The notes below the pieces were generated by a model. The model made no database searches and had not been told where the DNA came from. It worked only from the letters and a program-made list of their open reading frames with translations. This document shows, piece by piece, positions 1-11,170 of a DNA stretch of 64,000 nt. Numbering within the stretch: position 1 is the first letter of the stretch; the number at the start of each line of letters is the position of its first letter. The stretch is from contig BGZK01000871.1 in assembly GCA_005406025.1 (NCBI GenBank), forward strand, positions 186,001 through 250,000, given 5' to 3'. The stretch is from Eumeta japonica. Taxonomy: Eukaryota > Arthropoda > Insecta > Lepidoptera > Psychidae. The position numbers and the translations under genes are program-made.

Positions 1-113
1 GCGTAGACCCAGCAGCCACGCTACCTCGTCCAACGCCGACACCACCATGGCATCGGCGCCCTCCGCATGCAACTTGGCGCGCACCATTGTTAATTTGTCA
101 CGCCAGCTCATGC
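1..113 (-). CDS. Xaa-Pro aminopeptidase, fourth recognised exon (partial, runs off the window)
   Basis: This is a minus-strand exon of an Xaa-Pro (X-prolyl) aminopeptidase, the metallopeptidase that removes an N-terminal residue preceding proline. It opens after a CAG acceptor at 116-114 and completes a split Gly codon from the previous exon. It then reads MSWRDKLTMVRAKL and ends in SALDEVAWLLGLR. The block 'ALDE.AWL..LR' is a hallmark of the second creatinase-like domain of this family, just before the strand carrying 'GSDI' or similar. The exon continues past base 1, so the catalytic peptidase domain with its metal ligands is outside the window. Exon phase and family alignment agree, so I am confident of the assignment. 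Whether the enzyme is active cannot be judged here. Confidence 0.9.
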
Positions 114-227
114 CTGTTTCACACGATAGTATTGCTTACATTATAACACCGAGAATATTTGATACATGATATTGCGAATAGTGAAATCTTAGAGGGAATC
201 TAATCGTTAATACGAATTCAGTCGTAC

Positions 228-447
228 CGTTAAGCTGGGGTTTGGGTATGCTCGCGACGACTTTGGAGTGCTCCGGGCGCCGGCGGCGCTCGTCCGGCTC
301 GTCCGCCCACACCGCGTCCACCAGTAATGGGACGTGCAGCAGTTTCAGCCCGTCACGCTGTAACGGCGTGCTCAGGATTTCTTGCCACTCGCTCTGCGCT
401 GCCAACCGCGCATCTGCGCCTACGTATCCCCCTTGACCCACGTGTTG
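228..447 (-). CDS. Xaa-Pro aminopeptidase, third recognised exon
   Basis: The exon starts after a CAG acceptor (450-448) and ends at a GTACGA donor (227-222). Its 220 nt take phase 0 in and phase 1 out, matching both neighbours. The protein begins QHVGQGGYVGADARL and ends near SIPKPQLN. It corresponds to the stretch linking the two creatinase-like domains: a 'VG.D' strand, then a 'LVD..W.D.P' block, here VDAVWADEPDE. Counting residues from the Trp of 'AEW' in the previous exon to 'VGAD' gives the spacing usual in the family, which supports this acceptor over a second AG further in. The Arg-rich DERRRRPEH following the Trp-Ala-Asp block is unusual; the family normally has a short proline-rich stretch there. 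Confidence 0.9.
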
Positions 448-1548
448 CTGCATGTAACACAAATCACCAAACAGCTAGGTATATAAAATTTTATGAATCA
501 ACTTTTTAGGTCGATACAAGCGCACATATTGTTCTAATGTAATCGGGACAAAACGTAATCAGGATTCAGAGTAAGGGATTAAAGGAATTAGGACCGGAAT
601 TGAGTCCGAAAGCGAGATAAGTATCGACTTTTGTTCTGAGGTAAAAATATAAAAGTTAAAGGAATTTATTCTATATCCACGTAGGGAAATAGGCGTGAGT
701 TTATATTATTATTATTATTTATTACTTCATAAGGAAACATGCGCATATGGGAATATCAATGTAGACTATAATCGATAATAATGTAGACTACAGTCATCGC
801 GATAAGATTATTATACGATATTTTCTTCTCGGTTTTTGTCGTCGAAGTATAAACAATACTAGTATTTCTTTTTCGGAATCCATTTTAGCACTATCCCTTG
901 TACTAAATATGCAAAGTCATAGGCAAGCGTCGACGCACATGGACGCATCACAAAATAAGCAGGGCTGCAAGATGATTAACAATAGAAGGCTGCCGTGGAG
1001 TGTGAGGACGGCAGACGATTTTACGACACGTGACGTTTGTTACAATAAAAAAAATACTATTATACATCCGTCTCTACGAACCCTAAAATTTATGAAACAA
1101 AGTAATATACATGTTCACGCCCATACAATTGCTATCGTTATAAAAGGAAGTTGAAAAATAATTATAATAATAATAACAATAAAAATTATTATACTATTTG
1201 CACTATTTTCCTAATAAAACAACTTTGAATTAAAACGAAGAAGCCTTTCTTTTGTCCAAACCTCATTTATCCCAAGTTTTAAAGATTTCGCTTGCCCGCT
1301 CTTCCTCAAACAAAATCCTGGTCATGCCCTTAGAACTAGATAGACATGAGTTTCTCATCAAAGTTAATATTATTAAATAGTGGTAAATGAAAAAATGTGC
1401 ATCGTATGATAATTAACCTTGTCGATGTATTTGAACGTGGTCAAGACGGATCTCTGAAACTTCTGATTCGAAAGCTAATCACTCAACCTCTATCGCTTGT
1501 AAGTAATCACGTGCAATGTATGAAGATTGAAAAATAAATATAAATTAC
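448..1548 (-). other. Aminopeptidase intron with a repeat fragment
   Basis: AT-rich sequence between aminopeptidase exons. Bases 543-700 hold one of the purine-rich degenerate arrays described elsewhere (ACCGGAATTGAGTCC-type units) followed by its usual terminus TCTATATCCACGTAGGG. An AT microsatellite-like run (TTATTATTATTATTTATT) is at 703-722. Nothing else recognised. Confidence 0.7.
543..700 (+). repeat. Purine-rich degenerate array, copy 1
   Basis: Units of the type GGAATCGAGACC, strongly diverged (AGGACCGGAATTGAGTCCGA), end at a terminus TATATCCACGTAGGGAAATA. The same order of array then terminus is seen at 5.6-5.9 and 22.7-23.0 kb. Confidence 0.5.
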
Positions 1549-1779
1549 AGCAATCCATTCGGCCGGAGTGGGATTGGAAGGGTTGTCCGAGTCATAGAGT
1601 TGCCAGGCACAGTCGACGAAGCGGCGCGCGCGTCGCAGGTCGGAGGCGGACAGCCACAGCGCGGCCGGAGGCTCCTGCCCGGCGGCGTCCACGACGCGCG
1701 TCAACACGACGCCGACGCCGGCGCCCGCCCACCCGCTCACATACTCCAACCGTCGCTCCTCCGGCGCGGGCTCTTCGCT
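1549..1779 (-). CDS. Xaa-Pro aminopeptidase, second recognised exon (divergent N-terminal domain)
   Basis: The exon has 231 nt, 77 codons, phase 0 at both ends. The acceptor is a TTTTTTTACATATAAACAG type (pyrimidine run then CAG, 1782-1780) and the donor is GTAATT. The translation begins SEEPAPEERRLEYVSGWAG and ends TPAEWIA. It aligns with the first creatinase-like domain: 'ERR..ISGF.GS.G..VVT', then the strand normally reading 'LWTDGRYF', then 'C.W.L...' and 'P...EWL'. Here the phenylalanine of SGF is Trp and the 'TDGRY' motif is replaced by LSASDLRRA, a clear departure, while the 'DCAWQLYDSD' block is kept. This suggests a fast-evolving paralogue. That domain helps form the oligomer and substrate pocket but carries no metal ligands, so loss of activity does not follow. 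GC content is much above the surroundings. Confidence 0.9.
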
Positions 1780-2034
1780 CTGTTTATATGTAAAAAAATT
1801 CAAGCTTTACGCGATATGTGTTAAGATTATTTTTCTTTCGCCGATGAAGTGGAAATTGCACGGTTTTATCATTAGTTTTCGTGTTTGCTACGACTTCAAA
1901 CGTGCATTGCATGTTTTGATCGCCACTCGTCCGCGTTCGTTCATTCAAAGTCGTAGCAAGCAAACACGGAACGATTTCTAGTAAATATTGAATGTGTTCG
2001 CACATTAAAATTGTCAAAAGATCCGAATACTAAC

Positions 2035-2169
2035 TAAATGTTCGTCCGTATAAAATATGATGTACGCGTCGAGTGGCTGTTGCCTGGTGAGTGAATCGTT
2101 GCGCAGGACGGTGCGAAGCCGTCCCAGGGGGGCTGGTCGAGTTCCGGGCTTCGACACATGTCGGGGGCA
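2035..2169 (-). CDS. Xaa-Pro aminopeptidase, first recognised exon (5' boundary uncertain)
   Basis: The 3' part is secure: in one frame it reads LGRLRTVLRNDSLTRQQPLD followed by AYIIFYTDEHL, matching the family N-terminus 'L..LR..M.....DAYI.P..D.H.SEY'. It joins the next exon in phase at a GTTAGT donor (2034-2029), giving ...TDEHL/SEEPAPEERR. The 5' edge is open. This frame has no ATG and is closed by a TGA at 2244-2242, so an upstream exon must exist. Candidate acceptors are AAAG at 2172-2170 (best pyrimidine tract, phase 0 in this frame) and ACCAG at 2137-2133 (poor tract, phase 1). The frame with a C just before the conserved block resembles the secreted/membrane branch (XPNPEP2-like). Just upstream, a second frame also looks coding (threonine/alanine/proline rich) and would join this one only through a one-base change in a run of six C (2127-2132). 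Confidence 0.82.
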
Positions 2170-2241
2170 CTTTGGACGTGGGGACGGGGACGGCCGTGGG
2201 GCGGCCCGGCGGCGCGGCCGCGGCCGGAGTGTTCGCCTTCG

Positions 2242-5119
2242 TCATAGTGGTAGGTCTGGCGGTTGTGTTGGTCATCGGTGTAGATCGAGTCACCGCTTCA
2301 CACCATCCTGTCGCTTTGAGATTTCACATTTGTTAAATTTCTGTACATGTATATTTCTATATTTAGGTTTTGTAAACAATGATATACGAGAATTGCTAGT
2401 ATGAAAAAAAATGAATATATATATAGGTATATGTGTGCATATCATTAACATCGTGACCCACGGAGAATTATTAAACATATTTAAGGTTTTACGTGCTAAA
2501 AAGAAATACATACAAAAAAAAATATGGAATATCGTATAGAAAAGTTCAATTATCACTCTCCGAATGTGCGGTTTAAGGTAATATAAGTATTTTTTCTGAA
2601 GGATTAAGCAGCAGACGCGATGATGTCGATAGTGTCAAAACGTTTGTTTAAGTGTTCGAGGCGACAAATCGAAGACCGTGTGCCAGCGTTGGCACGACAG
2701 CGGTTAAAAATTGTTTGAAGAAATAGATATTTATCGGTAATTATAGTGAACATTGTAATCCTATTTGCAAAATATTTATGTTTTCAATATATTCTTGGAA
2801 AATATTATATTAAAACGATTTTTCCAAGCGATTTTTTTTGTTGTTTGTTAATTTTGAAATCTCTTTATTGAACTTGTCTTCGGGTTTGATGAGGCTTGAG
2901 ATAACTATAACACTAAGGCAAATCATTTAATTTTAGTAATTCATTAAAAACTATTCATATCAAACTACATTACTGAATAAATTAAAAAATTAAACAGCAC
3001 AGGCCAAAACATAGTAAATGGATGTTTTCATTATAACAGTGTTTTTGCAATTACTTCGTTCAAAATTTAACTACCTTTTCTGCTTAAAAAATAACGTCGA
3101 TTGTTACAAACTGCATCGAAATCGATGGATTCGTTCGAGAGATATTGTTAACGGAAAATTTAAAAATTAAAGGGTTTTTTTTCAAAATAACATGTGAAAT
3201 ACTTCATGGATTGATCATTTTCTATTTAAGAAACTGAGCCACATGCCAGTAAACAAATCAAAATCAAACAACAAGCGTAAGAAAACAAACGTGAAGTAGA
3301 AGCTACCGTTGTTGCTTTCGTCCAGTGATTGAGAATTCCGGCGATCCACTGTCTTTATCAGATATCTTATTCCTTCCTAAAAGTTCTTATAGCCTACTGC
3401 CCCTTCCATCAAATATCCTCTTAAATCACAGAAAATACTTCTATGATCTAAGGATATCCTATCTTAAAAGGCTGAAAACGCACTGATGTCTTCTCAACGG
3501 GCCTAGCATAAAGTCCTAGACAAGTGTCTATTGGACTGTGCTTTCTATTCATTATATTGTGAAAAGAATAGCCCCATAGAAGATAGCCTATCTCTAGGGC
3601 GTTGTCTTAGGCCCGTTACATGCGGTTGTATTGTTCAGTAGTGTTCATAGGCGGTGGTGACCACCTGCTTTTTGGTGGATTGCATGCTAGTTTTCCTGTC
3701 TAAATGCCATAAAAAATATTCAGTTACTGTATAATAATAATAAGCGCATGATTGGCCCCAATAAGGTAGATAGTTATATAGGTGGATCCCCATTTTTAGT
3801 TTATTGTCCAATGCCATTACGCTCGTCTTCAACATCATTAGTGACGATAACTTCAACACGTTTTTTATTAACTAACTGCTTGATTTAATCTATGATATTA
3901 ATGGAAGCTGTGAATCAAAAATATTTCAAAAGATCAGTGCCACGAACAAGCCAAAGGAATTAAACTTACACTCCTTTATCAATACACTTTTTCAAATTTT
4001 TCTCGAGAAATTTCGGAATTTACTAGCTACATATAGGTATCTTTTTTTAGCATTTTTTGCTTTGCTTTGTTTTTTGTATTCGCATTCCCTTACACATTTT
4101 TTGAAAGTTATTCTAAGGGACAAAAGTCCTAAGAAACATTCACATATTTTATCAAAAATATTGCATTCCTGACGTATAGAAAAAGTTGGTGATGAACACG
4201 GGAGATGGGTGAAGAATAAATAAAATAAATATAAATAAAAGAACGCGATAATGGAACTACCTGTCGGATTTGAAAAATTCTTTTTGCATTCTATAGGCCA
4301 GTAGTTCCTGAGGAAGGTTAAAAGCTATCTGAATACTTTTTTTTTGTTTTTTGAGCACGCCAGTCTATGGAACTACCAGTCAAAGCTGAATAATTCTCTC
4401 TTTATTTCATACCCTATATATTGAGGAAAATTACGAGTTATCTAACATACGTTACGATTTTTTATGAGCCGAGTTATCTTGATTTTTTGTCAAAAAGACC
4501 ACAATAATTGCCACTTTGATAACATCTTTGCGTGCTCTAACTAAAGGATTTCATACATATAACAATAATGTATGAAAAAATGAGGGTTTTACAAAAGTTC
4601 GCGACATCATCTAACTATAATATTTAACCCGTAAAGGAAGGTTTCTTATATAAAAAGAAAATATTTATTTCATTATAATATTAAATTGGACGGTGGTGGA
4701 CGATAGACACTTTAGATCTGCACTTTGATAATTGAAATTACAGATAGTGGCGAATATTTTTTTAAACGAACATTTCATTTTAACCAATCAAAACCTTCAA
4801 GTATAACGTAATATTAGTTAAAGTGTTTAAATGATATCGTGTCTAAGAAATTTTGGATGTTCATTACTGAGATACTTTGACGGCTGAACGAATTAGCTGA
4901 TCTTTTACAGTAATATGGCTTTCGGTTTCTTTGTATTAGCTTTCGCCCACGCCTGCGAGGAAAGAAACCATTTATATTCTTTATCGATTGATCACGCATT
5001 TAATCATGATTACGATAGCTATCCCGTTATCGATTTCGACTAATTTTATCTTAACTCTCCATTCTGCTCCTGCTCTGCTTGCGATTCCATTTACGGTACC
5101 AGTGACAGTTTCGAAATTG
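2242..5119. other. Non-coding stretch upstream of the aminopeptidase exons
   Basis: AT-rich. Apart from the foldback element at 3496-3617 and a module near 3090-3150 (AAACTGCATCGAAATCGATG, also found at 8.5 and 49.8 kb), nothing is recognised. It is probably intron of the aminopeptidase gene. Confidence 0.5.
3496..3617. repeat. Short foldback element (122 bp), copy 1
   Basis: The left end AACGGGCCTAGCATAAAGTC and the right end CTCTAGGGCG...TAGGCCCGTT form inverted repeats (AACGGGCCTA is an exact match). The interior includes CCTAGACAAGTGTCTATTGG. A second copy lies at 49289-49405. This fits a very small MITE, or a solo fold-back. Confidence 0.55.
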
Positions 5120-5395
5120 AACAAAAATATCTGTCACGCATTGATGTTTGCTGAAAAACTCTTTTTCAGCTTTCGTTACATGCATGGAATGCTCCCCTTA
5201 GAAATATTTATTTTTATTATTTAACGATCAAACTGAGCAGCGGCTTATACAAGACACCTACACTATGAATTTCATCAATATACGTTTTGTAGTTTTTAAA
5301 TAAAATGCCGGTGATATACGGACGGACGGACGGACATGACGAAACTATAAGGATTCCGTTTTTGTCATTTTGGCTCGGGACCCAAAAAATGGTAG
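5120..5395 (+). repeat. Dispersed repeat family A, partial copy 1
   Basis: Contains ATTGATGTTTGCTGAAAAAC, GGAATGCTCCCCTTAGAAAT, a GACGGACGGACGGACATGAC run and GACGAAACTATAAGGATTCC. The last motif marks one end of the family. Same order of blocks as the copies at 48.5 and 56.5 kb. Confidence 0.65.
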
Positions 5396-5599
5396 AATTG
5401 GGGTTAAGGAATCATAAAATAAATATTCATCAAAAATTGAACAAAAACATTGTATGCACAGATGACGCTACAGATTTATATAGAAAAACATCAGAATAAC
5501 ATACAGTCTATTTATGAATACTATTTTTGATGGCAGCTTCGCTCGCGTGGTCGTAGCACCAATTCTTTATTTACGCCGATTGGTTATTGATAGCAGTCT

Positions 5600-5912
5600 T
5601 GTTCAAGAGAGATTCAAGTTCAATTTCGGTCCGAGAACGGAATCACGAACAAGGATCCTGATTACGATTCAGGAGCGTAAGCGAGATCGGTTTCATAATT
5701 TAAAAAAAAAATGGGCAGTATACATGTATTTTCGATGTAAGAGTACGGAGTTGAGACAGGTCAGCACCAGGGTATAATCGACACCGAAACGTAATTCAAG
5801 AGTAGAGCTGAGATCGGGATCGAGGTTGCTGGTTGATAGTATTGTCGGTCGGTATAAAAGATGGAAGGATTCATTCTACGTCCACGCGGGCGGAGTCATG
5901 GGCGAAAACTAC
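5600..5912 (+). repeat. Purine-rich degenerate array, copy 2
   Basis: Diverged units (GAGATCGGGATCGAGG, GAACGGAATCACGAAC) lead into TTCTACGTCCACGCGGGCGG, the mirror of the lepidopteran repeat start 'GCCCGC..CTCCG.CCGCGT'. Array and terminus appear to be one element. Confidence 0.6.
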
Positions 5913-7279
5913 TATGTATAATATATAAATAAAATGAAAAGTACATTACGTACAATAGTTTAAAATCCATAAACTTTATTTCGATGTTTGTTTGTAAATG
6001 TGTTGTGATATATGAATTATAAACACATTATTATCTGCTGTGCTGATAAGGGGCTTTCCGAATGATGCCCCCAAGGGAGACAGAGCGGCTAGCGACAGCG
6101 TCGTTTAGACGCGGGAAGCTACCAGGAGAGCAGATGTGTAACGGTCATATCGACGCCGATAGCTTCCAATAAGCTTTCCAGGGAGACAAGGATACCAAAG
6201 CTTGCTCCTGTGTATCTTCTCGCTCTCTCCGTATCCTTTTATGAACACGCAAAAACAGACGTTATTGGCTATTTCTTTGTGTGGTTGGTCCTTGGTAAAT
6301 TATTATTTTTTTTGTTGTTATGAACTTAAAATATATATTTTTAGCTATAATCACAATTAGATAATATTGAGATACAAATTTAAAAACGAAAAAGAAATAC
6401 TAAATCATTATTAAATGCCACCGTAAATCCCACCGTCTTCTGCGCATGCCTGAATATTATCGGGTCGATGGCCGAGGGGTACCGAAGGGATGTGGATTCT
6501 ATTGGAATGACGTCAACAACTAACAGGACATCACACAACAACAAGAGAGTCTCTGTATTCCCCTACCACATAAGAACGGAGGCCTGCCTCCATTTAAATA
6601 ACGATTATTTATTTGGCTGGCAGGGGTGCTCCACATCCGCAGACAAAGTAATTCGTTATAACAAAATGGCTCAGATGACATCACACTTCACCAGGAGAAC
6701 ATATTTTCGTAATACGTAAAAAGGGTCCATGAATCCATGAAATACGTAACTTTAATTAGATGTGCTGTCAACTTGCAATCATTTAATTTGCACACATTTT
6801 TGTCATAAGTTTTCTTTGCTAACCACATGATTATTTAATTACAATTGGCGATGAGGGTTAAAACCAAGTATAAAGTAGTACCATGATAAAGATTACTCTG
6901 CAATATAGTAATCAGTTAATCATATCCTAAAAATAATTCAATGCTTCAGTCACAGAAGCTTCATAATAAATATTAAAATATCTGTCGAATAACAACCCAT
7001 TCATAACAAATAAGTTAATACGGTATTACGTAACGTATTAATAGCGAACAATAGACGCCAGAAAAAAAATGAAAAAAATCTTTTTTTTTTTAGGGTAGTC
7101 ATAGTTTAATAAATAGCGAAATTATACATATAGGCATACTGTTGCGATTTTGATGGCTTTCGATGAGAATCAATGGAAGGCAGAGGAACTCATGGGGCTA
7201 CGTATAGGATACTTGTTCTCTGTGAAACATTTAGAGATCCTGCGTGAAAATTAAAAAAAAAACCTCTTAAAATGGAATA
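5913..7279. other. Non-coding stretch with two GC-richer segments
   Basis: 6050-6240 (GGGGCTTTCCGAATGATGCC...) and 6430-6720 are GC-richer than their flanks. The latter has an 83-codon ATG frame on the plus strand (MAEGYRRDVDSIGMTSTTNR...) without a recognised domain. I cannot say whether these are repeat parts or exons. Confidence 0.3.
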
Positions 7280-7395
7280 ATTTGAATGGAATTTGAGCGA
7301 AAATGGAACCGGAATCGAGACCGAATTCGGCATGCGGACAGAGGTAAGAGGGACCGGGATCCGGATCATAGTGGACACCGCGTCGTGTGTCGTCG
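7280..7395 (+). repeat. Purine-rich degenerate array, copy 3
   Basis: A short run with the clearest unit sequence: GGAACCGGAATCGAGACCG, then GGGACCGGGATCCGGATCA. The usual terminus is not recognisable beyond it. Confidence 0.55.
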
Positions 7396-8199
7396 TCAAG
7401 TCAATAGTTTTATATAAAGGTATCTATATTTATACATGTTATAACTCAAACTGTTGGTCTGTTTAAGACCTTTTCACGCGAGAACCACCTGTCTTATTTA
7501 CATGTTTTATTTTTTAATTCATAGCTATGTCACATAGTCTGGTTGTAAGATACATTTTGTTACATCGTGAGTAACGTACGAAATAACAGTGACGTTGATG
7601 GTGTACCGAGTCGGAAAAAACGCTTTTGGGACGCTTAAATGGCTGACGCTGAGAAACAATAGAAATATGTCAAATGAATATGCTATATTATTATAGGTTT
7701 TAAAAATACCTACAAAACATCCGCGCTAGCATCTGTCTATGTATTGTCTATGATGACTAACAATAAGCATTTTATCATAGTCTTTAAAATAACATCCAGC
7801 GATCGACGGCGTGCGACCGCCGGGCCAGAAGTGGCGGGGGCAGCACGTTCTTGTTCTACTCAAGTGTTAATAAAAAAACTAAAACATTAATTCTTTAGTC
7901 CATTCGAGCGGGGCCGCGCGCACAATTAATATAATGATAAAATGCTATTATTTTATAAATGGGGTGAGGTATCGGATTGGACGAGTTGGAAAAGAGTTAA
8001 CTTTATCAGGTTTTGTCCTTTTAGGGTCCTACAAATCTATTTTGACAATTTTTAAAACGATATCTGGACGTGTGTGTAAGTGTGTATATGGGTGTATGTG
8101 GAAGAGTCTGCTTGCATGCGTGTGTAAAGCTTTCATAACTTTAGAACGTATTAACCGATCGAAAAGCAGTTAAGATATTCAAAAGTGGTCGACTCAACT

Positions 8200-9020
8200 T
8201 GGACTTCCTAAAAGTTTAAACTCATTGCGCCCTTTAAATTTTAGGAAATCTCGAAAATAAAGCTTTCATAAAAATTCTTTGAAATAACTTCTAAAGTACT
8301 CTACCAATCGGCACTAAATCTAATCAGCTCTTATCCTCAAACAGTAGCGTGGATTGTCACAAGTTGAATAGAAATACATCGATTTGTTCAAGAGATATTG
8401 TTAAAGATTTTTTTTTGAGTTTTTTATATATATTTTTTAAACTCTTCTGATGTTCTACCATCATTACAACCATACCATTACAAATAAGTTGCAAAATGTA
8501 ACCCGCTCTTCTTTTTTCTCTTTAAAAAACAACGTCGTTTATTGCAAACTGCATCAAAATTAGTTGGTTCGTTCGAGCGATATGGATAGTTAGAAATTCG
8601 AAAAAAATGGGTATTTTCTAGCTCTAAAAAGTTCAATAATTTACTGGTATTTCTGATTTTAAAAGCCCGATTTTAAGAGCTCGAAAGAAGTAAAAAGTTT
8701 CAGAAATGGCCTCATGGCTACGGTCTTTCAGGTTTTTAAACTCAAAAACCTATATACCACTATATTTTCTTTTAACCACATTGATAAATATCATGGCGGG
8801 GAGTTTTAGGTCAACTATTTTTCCGGTTTTTTTCTTCTTAATATGCTTACATAATTTTAGGGCGGTTCACGTAAGACACCTACCTGTATAATTTAATTCA
8901 AGTCGATAAAAAAATAGCAGACGTAATAAGCTATGACTGACATACACGGACGGTCAGGCGGACTGAATGAAATTCATAAGGGTTTCTTTTGATTTCTTTT
9001 GCTACGGAACCCAAAAAGAC
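8200..9020 (+). repeat. Dispersed repeat family A, diverged copy 2 with an additional module
   Basis: The right end (8860-9020) keeps CACGTAAGACACCTACC, a CACGGACGGTCAGGCGGACT run and GCTACGGAACCCAAAAA. The left part (8200-8860) carries a module with repeated 'AAACTGCATC.AAAT...GTTCGTTCGAG.GATAT' blocks, also present near 3.1 and 49.5-49.9 kb. Confidence 0.5.
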
Positions 9021-9229
9021 GACCCGTTACGAATACTAGGAATACTATTTGGTCCTTTAAGTCCGATGTATAAAAATTTTTTTTCTTCTTTTCCTTATCA
9101 ATTTTTTTTATTGTTGAAGTGTGGTGGAAGTTCTATTGTGGAATAAACGGAATTAATTAACTAATTTATTATATAATATTAAGGAGCCCTGGACGTTTCC
9201 CAAAGGGACAAAACATCCTGAGAGTTACC

Positions 9230-9450
9230 AGGACATTATGTAAAATGCGGAGCCGACAAGAGCGAGTTGCGTCCTATACGGCAAGGACGATCAAGGATAA
9301 TGGGCGGGCCGGCGCGCGGCCGGCGGCGTCAACGCACTACCACCGCGTTCCGTTCACCTCACCGTTTTATCTCGAGCTCGAGGCTGAGTGCATTATGCAC
9401 CCGTTGCACCACATGATTTACGTACAGTGCACAGACTCCTCCTTTTTTTG
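9230..9450. other. GC-rich island with a short ATG ORF, function unknown
   Basis: Bases 9300-9330 are GGGCGGGCCGGCGCGCGGCC-like, then CTCGAGCTCGAGGCTGAGTG and CATTATGCACCCGTTGCACC. The plus strand has a 74-codon ATG frame (MRSRQERVASYTARTIKDNG...) without recognised features. A regulatory island is the likelier reading. Confidence 0.35.
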
Positions 9451-10352
9451 TATCTTCATAACAAAATAAATTGAGCGTGTGAATAATTTTATGATTGATG
9501 TATTACTCTTTTATTTGTTTAGAGTTTCGAAAAGAAAGAAACAATAATATACGTTTTATTTTTATCTATTATATGTAATTATAAGAATAAGGAACATTTC
9601 GTGTCATATCTAGGTAACATAACAATATGATAATATGGGTTTTTATTGTTAAACTTGGTGTCATCCGAAAAGTCTTGACCTGGATTCGTGCCTTTCCATG
9701 AGTTCATGTTTTTTGTCAATAGTTAATTTATTGTTATATTTTTTGGAGTAGTTATATCTATAAAACATAATATAAAACCTAAAAATAAGAGTTTCTAAGT
9801 TTTAATTTTCATTTTCGACGATGACAAAGTGATTTCAGATTGCTGGCTAGTGATATTATCTTTCGAGATGAAATTTTCATTAAGCTCTTGATAACAAAAT
9901 GGCAACCAAACAGGAATTATACTTTTTTTTTTAAAAAAATCTAGATGATCTGGCTGATTTCAGATGAGAACTCGTGTGATATATTCGAGTTAATTTACCT
10001 AGGGTCTCTATAAATTTTATATCAAAACGCTTGTAAATTCAAAAAATGACCTATGTATTTGAAAATGATACATTGACTCCTGATTTTCGTTTTAATTTTT
10101 AAACCCACTCTTGTTTATTTTGAGATTGACAAGTCTTCACTATTTATAAAAAAAAAAAATATAAGAAGAGACCACTGACAAAAATTCCAAGTAAAATAAT
10201 AACAATAATACTCCAGGATACAGGACCGAGAAAAAGATGAGAATCCTTTTCCATTTGATTGAAGAAAGCACTCGCAGACCTGTGATAAAATTTTAATTAT
10301 TTACAAAAAAAGTATAAGGATTAAAAATTGTCGTTCAAAATATTTTATTACT

Positions 10353-10990
10353 TTATATTAATAAATCTTCGTTCAAATTTAGACATATTATCGAAATTTT
10401 ACTAGAAGGAAACAGAAACGAATACACAAAATAAGAAAACCTACTTATTTTGTGATGAGCGTTTGAAAATTCACTGAAAAATACAGTAAAATTGTGCCAA
10501 TCGATACCTATCCAGTCAAAGACCGAACTGATCCAAATTACATGGGAAGATAAATTCAGACCAGAACGCACACAAACGAACACACACACACACACACATC
10601 GTCGGCCCTTATAGGGATGCGTAAAAGGGACGACCACATCGGTCGAAGTTACGACATGTAACTTTCCCGAGCGCCGCATTAGGGAATCATAAACGAGAGG
10701 ATTCAGATTTACATCGACCTTCGACACGTTTACAACTCTGTGTTACAAGCACACTCTCGCTCGGAGGGCTCGTCCTTATTTTACAGCCTGACAAACAAAT
10801 TAGCCGATGCGAAACGTAATTGTCGTATGTTTGCTCGGATTCGTCGGAGCAAAGTGAAAAACGAAGCGACGTCTATGAAAGAGAAGCCGGTGCGAAAGGT
10901 CGTTCGTTGTTGTTGATGATCGATAGAATTTGATCTCTCCTCGAAAGTGAGAGAAATTAAAAAACACCGAACACGAAAAAGTGCGTGTGC
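10353..10990 (-). other. Candidate transcript leader and short ORF downstream of the 11.0-kb promoter
   Basis: From the predicted start near 10990 the minus strand shows a leader rich in CAA repeats and pyrimidines, with no ATG until GATGTAA at about 10707. The first ATG opening a longer frame (MRRSGKLHVVTSTDVVVPF, near 10680) runs 108 codons to a stop at 10353. Its middle is a Cys/Val run encoded by a TG microsatellite (10573-10600), which argues against a conserved protein. AATAAA motifs occur on this strand just past the ORF at about 10345-10340. The stretch could be an unspliced mRNA, a non-coding RNA, or a first exon whose donor is one of several weak GTAAA sites (for example near 10705). 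No homology is recognised. Confidence 0.35.
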
Positions 10991-11011
10991 GTGAGAACAA
11001 TAGGTTGCCCC

Positions 11012-11020
11012 CTTTTTATA
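11012..11020 (-). promoter_or_regulatory. Strong TATA box (TATAAAAAG) with upstream CCAAT, minus strand
   Basis: The minus strand reads CCTGGTATAAAAAGGGGGC, a consensus TATA box in GC-rich flanks. Transcription would start near 10990 (TCACGCA lies about 28 bases downstream). Upstream, a GC-rich block at 11040-11170 holds an inverted CCAAT box (11128-11132), a GGCGGCGCGGCC run and a TGCGTCATT element resembling a CRE/AP-1 site. Below the start, roughly 300 nt are free of ATG, as expected of a genuine 5' leader. The gene it serves is not identified. Confidence 0.6.
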
Positions 11021-11170
11021 CCAGGCTCGGCGGATCGCGGCGGAGCTTCGAGTTTTCGAAAGGAAGAATCGCATTGTGTTCGGTAACATTGTAATGACGC
11101 ACCCCGGGTCGGGCGGGAGTTGCGTGGCCAATGGCGGCGCGGCCGCTCGCAGCCGCGGCGAGCTTGCTTT

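Noticed and set aside
2091..2336. Plus-strand 81-codon frame with a transmembrane-like segment (GVFAFVIVVGLAVVLVIGV)
   Set aside because: It is the antisense of the aminopeptidase exon and its Thr-rich upstream part; it begins with GTG and has no splice or promoter support.
10353..10727. 124-codon minus-strand protein
   Set aside because: The listed start is GTG and the middle is encoded by a TG microsatellite; treated as part of a candidate transcript rather than a protein gene.
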